Assembly (NCBI GenBank): GCA_903873565.1 | Contig: CAIQOY010000138.1 | Location: forward strand, 1 to 6,794 | DNA: 6,794 nt | Direction: 5' to 3' | Source: an uncultured Actinomycetes bacterium | Lineage (GTDB): Bacteria; Actinomycetota; Thermoleophilia; Gaiellales; F1-60-MAGs149 | Translations under genes and position numbers: made by a program | Notes under the pieces: generated by a model | The model's database searches: none | What the model was told of the DNA's origin: nothing | The model's input: only the letters and a program-made list of their open reading frames with translations | Part shown: positions 1 through 5,591 of the stretch, piece after piece | How positions within the stretch are numbered: position 1 is the first letter of the stretch | Layout: each line of letters begins with the position of its first letter

Positions 1-1370
1 GCGTCATCGCGGTACTTGACCCAGTGGTCGTAGTCGAAGTCGGCGAGGATCTTCTCGAGCACGCCCGGGTAGTTGCCCGAGTCGTAGATGTTGCCCGTCG
101 GCGTCCGGTACGGGAAGACGTCGGGCGGCAGCAGGTTGCGGCGCCGGATCTCGACCCGGTCCATCCCGAGGTCGTGCGCGGCGTGGTCGACGAGGCGCTC
201 GAGGATCCAGTTGGAGACCTCCGCCCCGAAGCCGCGGTAGGCGCCCTGCTGGTTCTTGTTCGTGAGCACCGCCTTGAGCGAGTACTCGACGTTCGAGATC
301 CGGTACGGGCCGCAGATCTGCGACAGCGAGTTGCCGTGCGTGCCGACGCCGAACTGCAGGAACGCGCCGTAGTCGTCGGTGCAGTCGATCTTCAGCGCCT
401 GGAACTCGCCCTCGTCGGAGAAGGCGAGCGAGGCCGTGTAGGTGCGGTCCGAGCCGCAGTGGTCGTTGTTGACGATGTGGGTGACGCGGTCCTCGACGTA
501 CTTGACCGGCTGGCCCACCATCAGAGACAGCCAGCCCGCGAAGGCCGGCACCTTGTGCATGAAGAACTTCGACCCGAAGGAGCCGCCGGCGGCGACGGGC
601 ACCACCTTGAGCTTGCTGGCGGGGATCTTGAGCGTGCCCGCGATCAGCCACAGGAAGTACGTGAAGTTCATCGAGTTGGCGTAGATGGTGAGCACGCCCG
701 AGCCCGGGTCGTAGTCGCCGATCGCGCCGTTGGTCTCCATCGGCATGCCCGTCGAGCGGGGCCAGTAGAGGTCGACGGTGACGGTGCGGTCCGCCGCGGC
801 GAAGGTCTCCTCGACCTCGCCGAACGAGAAGGTGCGCGCGTAGGCCACGTTGGTGCCCATCGCGTCCTGGACGAGGGGCGCGCCCTCCTCCTGCGCCTTG
901 AACGGGTCGAGGACCACGGGCAGCGGCTCGTAGTCGACCTCGATCAGGTCGACGGCGTCCTCGGCGATGTAGCGGCTCTCCGCGATGACGGCCGCGACGC
1001 ACTCGCCGTAGTGGCGCACCTTGTCGACCACGATCATGTCGTGGCGGATGTTCGGGTTCATCGAGAACGACGGCAGCTGGCCGGCGTGCGCCTCGACGTC
1101 CTTGCCGGTCAGGACCCGCACGACGCCGGGCAGCGCCTCCGCCTTCGACGTGTCGATGCGGGTGATGCGGGCGTGGGCGTGCGGGCTGCGCTTGATCGCG
1201 GCGTGGAGCATGCCGGGCAGCGAGATGTCGTCGACGTAGCGGCCCTCCCCGCGCAGGAAGCGCGGGTCCTCGACGCGGTTGAGGCTCTTGCCGATCCAGC
1301 GCAGGCCGCTCGACCCGGGGGCCGTGGTCTGGGCGATGCGCGCGGCGTTCGGATCCTGCTCGACCTGCAT
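1..1370 (-). CDS. Xanthine dehydrogenase-family molybdopterin-binding large subunit (3' end cut by window)
   Basis: This is the catalytic, Mo-molybdopterin-binding subunit of a molybdenum hydroxylase, which would hydroxylate a substrate with water-derived oxygen and pass electrons to the 2Fe-2S and FAD subunits. The open frame gives 456 complete residues from an ATG at 1370 and runs off the left edge. Family members are usually about 750-800 residues, so the C-terminal third, including the catalytic GxGE glutamate, is not visible. Residues 27-50 carry the family N-terminus (GKSLNRVEDPRFLRGEGRYV). PMETNG around 210-214 holds the conserved active-site glutamate position. GGSFGSK around 262-268 is the cofactor-binding glycine motif, and CGPYR lies around 353-357. 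The substrate-side loop AYRGFG is at 377-382. Form I CO dehydrogenases have AYxCSFR there and form II have AYRGAGR, so CO oxidation is unlikely. The start follows the 2Fe-2S gene stop by one base and has a strong Shine-Dalgarno sequence. Family assignment is firm; the substrate is unknown. Confidence 0.93.
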   Translation of the reverse strand, partial: MQVEQDPNAARIAQTTAPGSSGLRWIGKSLNRVEDPRFLRGEGRYVDDISLPGMLHAAIKRSPHAHARITRIDTSKAEALPGVVRVLTGKDVEAHAGQLPSFSMNPNIRHDMIVVDKVRHYGECVAAVIAESRYIAEDAVDLIEVDYEPLPVVLDPFKAQEEGAPLVQDAMGTNVAYARTFSFGEVEETFAAADRTVTVDLYWPRSTGMPMETNGAIGDYDPGSGVLTIYANSMNFTYFLWLIAGTLKIPASKLKVVPVAAGGSFGSKFFMHKVPAFAGWLSLMVGQPVKYVEDRVTHIVNNDHCGSDRTYTASLAFSDEGEFQALKIDCTDDYGAFLQFGVGTHGNSLSQICGPYRISNVEYSLKAVLTNKNQQGAYRGFGAEVSNWILERLVDHAAHDLGMDRVEIRRRNLLPPDVFPYRTPTGNIYDSGNYPGVLEKILADFDYDHWVKYRDD

Positions 1371-1371
1371 G

Positions 1372-1869
1372 TCAGGCCCCCTTCCCGGTCGTGGCCGCGG
1401 CGCGGATCGACTCGATGATCTGCTGGTAGCCCGTGCAGCGGCAGAGCACGCCCGCGATGGCCTCGCGGATCTCCTCGTCGGTGCCGCCGTCGGGGTGGCG
1501 GTCGAGGTGCTCCTTCGCCGTCATCAGCATGCCGGGCGTGCAGTAGCCGCACTGCAGGCCCGCGTGGTCGTTGAAGGCCTGCTGGAGCGGGCTGAGGGTG
1601 CCGTCGGGGGACGCCAGGGACTCGACCGTCTCGATCGCGTGCCCGTCGACCTGCACGGCGAACATCAGGCACGAGCGCACCGTCTGCCCGTCGAGCAGGA
1701 TGTTGCAGACGCCGCAGAAGCCGTGCTCGCAGGCCACGTGCGTGCCCGTCAGCCCGAGGTCCTCGCGGATGAAGTCGGACAGCGCCTTGCGCGGCTCGAC
1801 GGCCCGCTCGTACGCGCGGCCGTTGACGGTGACGCGGACGGTCACCAGGCCGTTCTCGGTGGCGCTCAT
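1372..1869 (-). CDS. 2Fe-2S iron-sulfur subunit of a molybdenum hydroxylase
   Basis: This 165-residue electron-transfer subunit carries two [2Fe-2S] clusters that relay electrons from the molybdenum centre to FAD; the length is normal for the family. The N-terminal ferredoxin-like domain has cysteines C47, C52, C55 and C67 in the spacing CX4CX2CX11C. The C-terminal four-helix domain has C107 and C110 (QCGYCTPGM) and C143 and C145 (VLCRCTGY), which bind the molybdenum-proximal cluster. All eight ligands are present, so the protein looks functional. The ATG at 1869 overlaps the stop of the FAD subunit gene as ATGA and is preceded by a near-perfect Shine-Dalgarno sequence. A longer upstream reading frame exists but lies inside the FAD subunit gene and lacks family similarity. 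The stop is one base from the start of the large subunit. The cytosolic location is inferred from the absence of a signal peptide. Confidence 0.96.
   Translation of the reverse strand: MSATENGLVTVRVTVNGRAYERAVEPRKALSDFIREDLGLTGTHVACEHGFCGVCNILLDGQTVRSCLMFAVQVDGHAIETVESLASPDGTLSPLQQAFNDHAGLQCGYCTPGMLMTAKEHLDRHPDGGTDEEIREAIAGVLCRCTGYQQIIESIRAAATTGKGA
1377..1386 (-). promoter_or_regulatory. Shine-Dalgarno site of the molybdopterin subunit gene
   Basis: On the minus strand GGGAAGGGGG lies 6 bases before the ATG at 1370, inside the last codons of the 2Fe-2S subunit gene. It supports this start and shows that the operon-internal gene is ribosome-binding-site driven, unlike the first gene of the operon. 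Confidence 0.7.
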
Positions 1870-2732
1870 GCGGCGGCCTCCTTCGCGTTCGCCCACGCGT
1901 CGGCGAGGGCGCGCTCGGTCAGGGTGCGGGCGAGGCGGGCGCGGTGGCGGCCGCTCGCCTCGACGTCGTCGGGCGGGTCGATGCCGTCGAGCGCCGCGAC
2001 GACGTCGGCGATCGCGGCCTCGTCGACGGCGCGCCCCGCGAGGATCGACGCGGCGTCGACCTGCAGGGGCGCGGGCGCGGCCCTGAGCAGGGTCAGGCGC
2101 GCGTCGGCGACGGCGCCGTCGCGGACGGTGATCGACGCCGAGGCCGCGGCGGTCGCGTAGTCGCGCCAGCGCGGGCTCGCCTCGTGGAAGCCGAAGCCGG
2201 TGCCGGCGTCGGCGGCCGGGAAGCGGACCTGGGTCACCATCTCCCCCGCGGCGAGCGCCGTCTGGTGCGGGCCGAGGAAGAAGTCGCCCGCCGCGATCGC
2301 CCGCTCGCCGGCGGACGAGCGGGCCGTGATCGTGGCGCCGAGGGTGATCGCGGTGGCCGACAGCTCCGCCCACGGCGCGGCGAAGGCGATCGAGCCGCCG
2401 ACGGTGCCGCGGTGGCGGGTCGTGTGGAACCCGGCGTGGCTGCCCGCGAGGCGGATCAGCGGGTGCGCCCGGAAGACGGCCTCGTCGTCGACGAGGGCCT
2501 GCTGGCGGACGAGCGCGCCGACGGTGACCGCGCCGCCGTCGACCGCGATCCCGTCGAGGCCCTCGACGCGGTTGAGGTCGATCACGACGGCCGGCTTCTC
2601 GACGCGCAGGCGCATGCGCGGCACGAGGCTCTGGCCACCGGCCAGGAGGCGCGCCTCCGGCTCGGCGGCGAGCAGCGCGAGCGCCTCGTCGAGGGCGGTC
2701 GGCGCGTGGTAGGCGAACGGGGCGGGCTTCAC
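1866..2732 (-). CDS. FAD-binding medium subunit of a molybdenum hydroxylase
   Basis: This 288-residue flavoprotein subunit receives electrons from the 2Fe-2S subunit and hands them to the final acceptor. It is of the CoxM/FAD-binding_5 type, about the usual 280-290 residues. The N-terminus KPAPFAYHAPTALDEALALL is typical. The first FAD motif, AGGQSLVP, spans residues 31-38, and the second, RGTVGGS, spans 108-114. The segment after it reads IAFAAPWAE where the family commonly has (I/L)AHADPAAE, and the residue before RGT is His rather than the usual Asn. The C-terminal CoxM-like domain follows from about residue 180. No 4Fe-4S insertion of the 4-hydroxybenzoyl-CoA reductase type is seen. The GTG start at 2732 overlaps the cupin stop as GTGA, with GGGGG four bases upstream. 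The alternative in-frame ATG further upstream lies inside the cupin gene and adds non-homologous residues. The gene ends with an ATGA overlap onto the 2Fe-2S gene. Confidence 0.95.
   Translation of the reverse strand: MKPAPFAYHAPTALDEALALLAAEPEARLLAGGQSLVPRMRLRVEKPAVVIDLNRVEGLDGIAVDGGAVTVGALVRQQALVDDEAVFRAHPLIRLAGSHAGFHTTRHRGTVGGSIAFAAPWAELSATAITLGATITARSSAGERAIAAGDFFLGPHQTALAAGEMVTQVRFPAADAGTGFGFHEASPRWRDYATAAASASITVRDGAVADARLTLLRAAPAPLQVDAASILAGRAVDEAAIADVVAALDGIDPPDDVEASGRHRARLARTLTERALADAWANAKEAAA
1877..1884 (-). promoter_or_regulatory. Shine-Dalgarno site of the 2Fe-2S subunit gene
   Basis: The minus strand reads GAAGGAGG, 7 bases before the ATG at 1869, within the final codons of the FAD subunit gene. 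It decides the start and indicates strong, translationally coupled expression. Confidence 0.8.
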
Positions 2733-3133
2733 GCGTCCCCCAGGGGCAGCGGCTCGTTGGCGGAGGCGAGGTACTCGACGGTGATGAAGACGAGGTCCTC
2801 GTCGCCGATGTTCTCGAGGTCGTGCTGCATCGACTCGCCCTCCTCGAACCACAGCGCGCAGTACTCGCCGACCCCGTACTCCGGGAAGCGGGTCGAGCCG
2901 TCCTCGAAGTGGCTGCGCGCCTTGCCGCCCGACGTGCAGATCCAGAAGTAGTCGAGGACGTGGCGGTGGGCCGTGCAGCGCTCCCCCGGCGGGATGCAGA
3001 TCCGCCAGACGCGGGCGTGCTTGTTCTCGTCGAGGAGCTCCATCCCGACCTGGCCGTTGCGCATGTTGGCCGCGAACTCGGCCTTCAGCTCGTCGCTCCA
3101 GCCGGTGAAGGGCTCCGCTTCCTGAGTGCTCAT
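2729..3133 (-). CDS. Small cupin-domain protein, first gene of the molybdenum hydroxylase operon
   Basis: A 134-residue single-domain cupin of unknown role. Cupin motif 1 is around residues 50-70: PGERCTAHRHVLDYFW, with H56 and H58 as likely metal ligands. The usual glutamate is replaced by, or shifted to, D61. Motif 2, EGESMQHDLEN, lies around 98-108 with H104 and N108. It could be a metal-dependent enzyme acting on the same pathway, or a sensor or chaperone-like cupin; the sequence does not decide. I chose the ATG at 3133 over the in-frame ATG at 3199. A -35/-10 promoter pair lies between them, and the residues encoded upstream (PNVSGGESTLPFPRAG) look non-coding. The predicted transcript starts at or next to this ATG, with no Shine-Dalgarno sequence. 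The stop overlaps the next start as GTGA, so it is translationally coupled to the FAD subunit. It is divergent from the LysR-type regulator, which probably controls it. Confidence 0.87.
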   Translation of the reverse strand: MSTQEAEPFTGWSDELKAEFAANMRNGQVGMELLDENKHARVWRICIPPGERCTAHRHVLDYFWICTSGGKARSHFEDGSTRFPEYGVGEYCALWFEEGESMQHDLENIGDEDLVFITVEYLASANEPLPLGDA

Positions 3134-3140
3134 GCCGGCG

Positions 3141-3169
3141 ACACTAGACCCCGCCCGGGGGAAAGGCAA
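3141..3169 (-). promoter_or_regulatory. Promoter of the cupin-molybdenum hydroxylase operon
   Basis: Read on the minus strand, a -35 TTGCCT (3164-3169, 4 of 6 to TTGACA) and a -10 TAGTGT (3141-3146) are separated by 17 bases. The -10 ends 7 bases before the ATG at 3133, which places the transcription start at or one base from the initiation codon. The implied mRNA is leaderless. The assignment rests on spacing and consensus by eye. Confidence 0.62.
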
Positions 3170-3181
3170 TGTCGATTCCCC
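3158..3181. repeat. Inverted repeat GGGGAA-N12-TTCCCC across the operon -35 region
   Basis: Perfect 6-base arms (3158-3163 and 3176-3181) flank 12 bases that include most of the operon -35 hexamer. It could be a protein-binding site near the promoter. The arms are GC-heavy and short, so chance is possible, and it does not resemble a rho-independent terminator. Confidence 0.35.
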
Positions 3182-3190
3182 GCCCGAGAC

Positions 3191-3207
3191 GTTAGGCATC
3201 GCCTTAC
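3191..3207. promoter_or_regulatory. Putative LysR-type regulator operator (imperfect 17-base dyad)
   Basis: GTTAGGC-ATC-GCCTTAC has 7-base arms with one mismatch. The innermost 15 bases have LysR-box size, but strict T-N11-A is broken at one position (T at 3193 pairs with T at 3205). The centre at 3199 is 66 bases upstream of the predicted operon start at 3133, and the right arm overlaps the regulator's own -10 at 3205-3210. LysR-family recognition sites classically sit near -65 of the target and over the regulator's promoter. A similar half-site, GAAAGGC, at 3161-3167 overlaps the operon -35 and could be the activation half-site. Binding is inferred, not shown. Confidence 0.5.
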
Positions 3208-3216
3208 ACTGCTCCG
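3205..3216 (+). promoter_or_regulatory. Leaderless -10 promoter element of the LysR-type regulator gene
   Basis: TACACT (3205-3210, 4 of 6 to TATAAT) is followed by exactly 6 bases before the GTG at 3217. Transcription would therefore start at the initiation codon. No convincing -35 is seen at 16-18 bases upstream, and there is no Shine-Dalgarno sequence. The element overlaps the candidate operator, which would allow negative autoregulation. Confidence 0.55.
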
Positions 3217-4119
3217 GTGAACCTGCGCCGCCTCGAGTGCTTCATCGCCGTCGCCGAGACCGGATCGGTCCGCGCCGCGGCCCGGCGGCTGCACGTGACC
3301 CCGCCGTCGCTGTCCCAGCAGCTGCGGGTGCTCGAGGACGAGATCGGCGGGCCGCTCCTCGAGCGCCTGCCCCGCGGCATGCGCCTGACCGCAGCCGGGC
3401 GGGCGCTCCTGCCGGAGGCCCGCGCCGCCGTGCTCGCCGCCCAGTCCAGCGCCCGCTCGGCGCGGGCCGCCCTCGACCTCGAGTCCGCGCAGCTCGAGAT
3501 CGCGACCGTCTTCTCGCTCGCGGTCGGCCTCCTGCCGCAGGCGATCCAGCGGCTGCGTCGCCAGCACCCCGGCATCTCGATCCGGCTCTTCGAGTACCGC
3601 CACCGCGAGGCCCTGATGGAGGCCGTGACGAGCGGCGTCGCCGACGTCGGGGTCGGGCCGCTGCCGCGTGACGACGACGGCGTGTCCGCCGTGCTGCTCG
3701 GCTACGAGTCGTTCGTCGCCGTCGTCGGGCGCGACCATCCGGCCTACGGCGGGCCCGGCATCGGCGTCGACGCGCTGGCCGGCGACGAGTGGGTGCTGTT
3801 CCCGCCGGGGCACGGCCTCGGCGACCTCGTGCACTCGATCTGCGACCGCGCCGGCGTCGTGCCGCGGGAGGCGGTCTACACGGGCCAGGCCGACGCCGCC
3901 GTCCGGCTCGCCGCCACCGGGCTCGGCGTGGCGATCGTCCCCGCGAACATCGTGCCGTCGAGCCTCAGCCGGCACGCGCTGCCGCTGCGCCCGCCGGTCC
4001 ACCGCCCGCTCGCCGTCTTCACGCGCGGCACGTGGTCGCCGCAGGCGGAGGCCTTCCGCGATGCGCTCCGGGCCGACGACTGGCCGGCGCTCCCGCGCGA
4101 CGCCGTGATCGAGGACTGA
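3217..4119 (+). CDS. LysR-family transcriptional regulator
   Basis: A 300-residue LysR-type transcriptional regulator of normal family length. The N-terminal winged helix-turn-helix covers residues 1-60: NLRRLECFIAVAETGSVRAAARRL, then the recognition helix region TPPSLSQQLRVLEDEIG, then the wing PRGMRLTAAG. A linker helix rich in Ala and Arg (about 61-90) leads to the two-lobed periplasmic-binding-protein-like effector domain (about 92-290). Typical segments of that domain are FSLAVGLLPQAIQRLRRQHPG, SGVADVGVGPLP and ATGLGVAIVP. The effector is not predictable from sequence. The GTG start matches the family N-terminus exactly and has a -10 element 6 bases upstream. It is divergent from the cupin-molybdenum hydroxylase operon with 83 bases between start codons, so activation of that operon by a pathway substrate or product is the most likely role. 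The FAD oxidoreductase follows on the same strand after 16 bases. Confidence 0.95.
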   Translation: MNLRRLECFIAVAETGSVRAAARRLHVTPPSLSQQLRVLEDEIGGPLLERLPRGMRLTAAGRALLPEARAAVLAAQSSARSARAALDLESAQLEIATVFSLAVGLLPQAIQRLRRQHPGISIRLFEYRHREALMEAVTSGVADVGVGPLPRDDDGVSAVLLGYESFVAVVGRDHPAYGGPGIGVDALAGDEWVLFPPGHGLGDLVHSICDRAGVVPREAVYTGQADAAVRLAATGLGVAIVPANIVPSSLSRHALPLRPPVHRPLAVFTRGTWSPQAEAFRDALRADDWPALPRDAVIED

Positions 4120-4120
4120 C

Positions 4121-4135
4121 TGCGATACTGGTGGC
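4121..4135 (+). promoter_or_regulatory. Extended -10, leaderless promoter of the FAD oxidoreductase gene
   Basis: TGC followed by GATACT (4124-4129, 4 of 6 to TATAAT) forms a TGn-extended -10 that ends 6 bases before the ATG at 4136. No good -35 is seen, as expected for extended -10 promoters. It occupies almost the whole 16-base gap after the LysR stop. The gene may therefore be transcribed independently as well as by read-through from the regulator gene. Confidence 0.5.
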
Positions 4136-5560
4136 ATGGCCACCGCCGTGGACGCGCCCGCCGCATCGCGCTCCGCCGCCGACGCCCGCTACCGCGCCGT
4201 CTCCGGCTGGCTCGCGGGCGTGCCCGAGCCGCTCGACCCCCGCGACCCCCTGCCGGGCGACCGCCGGGTCGACGTGGCGATCGCCGGCGGCGGGCTGACG
4301 GGCCTGTGGACCGCCTACTGCCTGGCCAAGGCCGACCCGCGCCTCTCGATCGTCGTCTGCGAGCGCGACATCGTCGGCTACGGCGCGTCGGGCCGCAACG
4401 GCGGCTTCCAGTCGGCCGGGATGGCGGGCGAGGCGCGCGTCTTCTCCCGCTACGGCGGGATGGACGCCGTGCGCCGGGCCGAGCGCGCCTTCATGGACGG
4501 CATCGACTGGGTCGGGTCCGTGGTCGCCGAGGAGGGCATCGAGTGCGGCTGGCACAAGGGCGGGGCGCTGCGCATCGCCACCTCCCCCACGCAGGCCGAC
4601 CGCGTCGAGGCGGGCGTCGCCGGCCGCCGCGCGCGCGGGTTCACCGAGGCCGACGTCTGGGAGATCTCCCTCGAGGAGCTGCAGCGGCGGGTGCGCTTCC
4701 ACGGCGCCGTCTCCGCCACCTACACGCCGCACTGCGCGCGCATCGACCCGGCGCGCCTGGTGCGCGGCCTGGCCCGCGTCTGCGAGCGGCTCGGCGTCGT
4801 GATCCACGAGCAGACGCCGGTCACCGCGGTCGAGCGCGGGCGGCTCGTCTGCGCGCAGGGGACCGTCCAGGCCGACGTCGTGATCCGCGCGACGGAGTCG
4901 TTCACGCGCGACCTGCCGGGCGGGCGGCGGCGCTACCTGCGCCTGTACTCGCACATGCTGCAGACCGAGGTGCTGCCGCCCGCGGTCTGGGACGAGCTCG
5001 GCTGGGGCAACTGCGAGCCGATCGCCGACCAGCGCTACCACTTCTTCTACGCCCAGCGCACCATGGACGACCGCATCGCCATCGGCGGGCGCGGCACCTC
5101 CTACTACGCGGGCAACCGGATCCGCGACGAGAACGACGTCAACGAGGCGATCATGGCGCGCGTCGAGCAGGCGCTCCGGTTCCACTTCCCGGCCGCCCGC
5201 GACGCCGCCATCGAGCACCGCTGGGGCGGGTCCTTCGCCGCGCCGCGCGACTGGTCGATGAGCGTCGTCTACGACCCGCGGACGGGGATGGGCCACGCGG
5301 GCGGGTTCGCCGGCCACGGCCTGACCGGTACCTCGATCGCCGGCCGCACCCTCGCCGACCTTGTCCTGGGCCGCGAGTCCGACCTCCTCGCCCTGCCCTG
5401 GGTCGGGCACGAGGGGCGCAAGTGGGAGCCCGAGCCCCTGCGGCTGGTCGCGGCCAACGCGATCTCCTCGATCCTGCTCTCCGCCGACGCGGCCGAGGAG
5501 CGCACGGGCCGCCCGGCCCGCCGCGTCGCGCTCGTGCGGCGCTTCATGCCGGGCCGCTAG
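4136..5560 (+). CDS. DAO-family FAD-dependent oxidoreductase (amine/amino acid oxidase-like)
   Basis: A 474-residue flavoprotein of the D-amino acid oxidase/glycine oxidase (DAO) superfamily, probably oxidising a C-N bond of an amine or amino acid. The Rossmann dinucleotide motif VAIAGGGLTGLWTAYCLA spans about 48-64, followed by the ribose-binding acidic residue in VCERD (about 74-78). GYGASGRNGGF at 81-91 is the conserved segment seen in gamma-glutamylputrescine oxidase (PuuB)-like and related enzymes. A central substrate-binding domain follows, including RLYSHMLQTEVL (about 269-280). The HRWGGSF region (about 361-367) and the C-terminal FAD loop GGFAGHGLTGTSIAGRTLADLVLG (about 389-412) close the fold. 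About 40 residues precede the Rossmann motif, also common in PuuB-like proteins. No signal peptide or transmembrane segment is evident. The substrate cannot be fixed from the sequence. Proximity to the LysR gene and molybdenum hydroxylase hints at a shared catabolic role, but its own promoter argues that it can be expressed alone. Confidence 0.9.
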   Translation: MATAVDAPAASRSAADARYRAVSGWLAGVPEPLDPRDPLPGDRRVDVAIAGGGLTGLWTAYCLAKADPRLSIVVCERDIVGYGASGRNGGFQSAGMAGEARVFSRYGGMDAVRRAERAFMDGIDWVGSVVAEEGIECGWHKGGALRIATSPTQADRVEAGVAGRRARGFTEADVWEISLEELQRRVRFHGAVSATYTPHCARIDPARLVRGLARVCERLGVVIHEQTPVTAVERGRLVCAQGTVQADVVIRATESFTRDLPGGRRRYLRLYSHMLQTEVLPPAVWDELGWGNCEPIADQRYHFFYAQRTMDDRIAIGGRGTSYYAGNRIRDENDVNEAIMARVEQALRFHFPAARDAAIEHRWGGSFAAPRDWSMSVVYDPRTGMGHAGGFAGHGLTGTSIAGRTLADLVLGRESDLLALPWVGHEGRKWEPEPLRLVAANAISSILLSADAAEERTGRPARRVALVRRFMPGR

Positions 5561-5591
5561 ACATCCGCGCCCGCGGCACTAGGCTGGCCCC
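5558..5591 (+). promoter_or_regulatory. Leaderless promoter of the DNA alkyltransferase gene
   Basis: A -35 TAGACA (5558-5563, 5 of 6 to TTGACA) and a -10 TAGGCT (5580-5585) are separated by 16 bases. The -10 ends 6 bases before the GTG at 5592. The first three bases of the -35 are the TAG stop of the FAD oxidoreductase. No Shine-Dalgarno sequence precedes the GTG. Confidence 0.58.

Noticed and set aside
4..1418. Long open frames on both strands overlapping the large subunit (a 332-residue minus frame and a 464-residue plus frame).
   Set aside because: They are Arg/Ala/Gly- or Val/Asp/Glu-biased shadow translations caused by high GC. The frame starting at 1370 on the minus strand has clear family motifs throughout.
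1870..2373. N-terminal extension of the 2Fe-2S subunit to an upstream start.
   Set aside because: The added residues are out-of-frame reading of the FAD subunit gene. The ATG at 1869 has an ideal Shine-Dalgarno sequence and matches the family N-terminus.
1..2732. Annotation of the three-subunit enzyme as aerobic carbon monoxide dehydrogenase.
   Set aside because: The large-subunit loop is AYRGFG, not AYxCSFR or AYRGAGR. The M-S-L order alone is not diagnostic.
3134..3199. Longer cupin start at the ATG at 3199.
   Set aside because: It would put the operon -35/-10 and part of the operator inside the coding region, and it adds a non-homologous N-terminal stretch. The ATG at 3133 fits the promoter better.
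4019..5410. 463-residue minus-strand open frame opposite the FAD oxidoreductase.
   Set aside because: Its composition is that of an antisense shadow in GC-rich DNA. No family motifs are present, while the plus strand encodes a full flavoprotein.
5565..5576. CCGCGCCCGCGG hairpin between the FAD oxidoreductase and alkyltransferase genes as a terminator.
   Set aside because: The stem is only 4 base pairs with a 4-base loop, there is no T-run, and it lies in the spacer of the predicted promoter.
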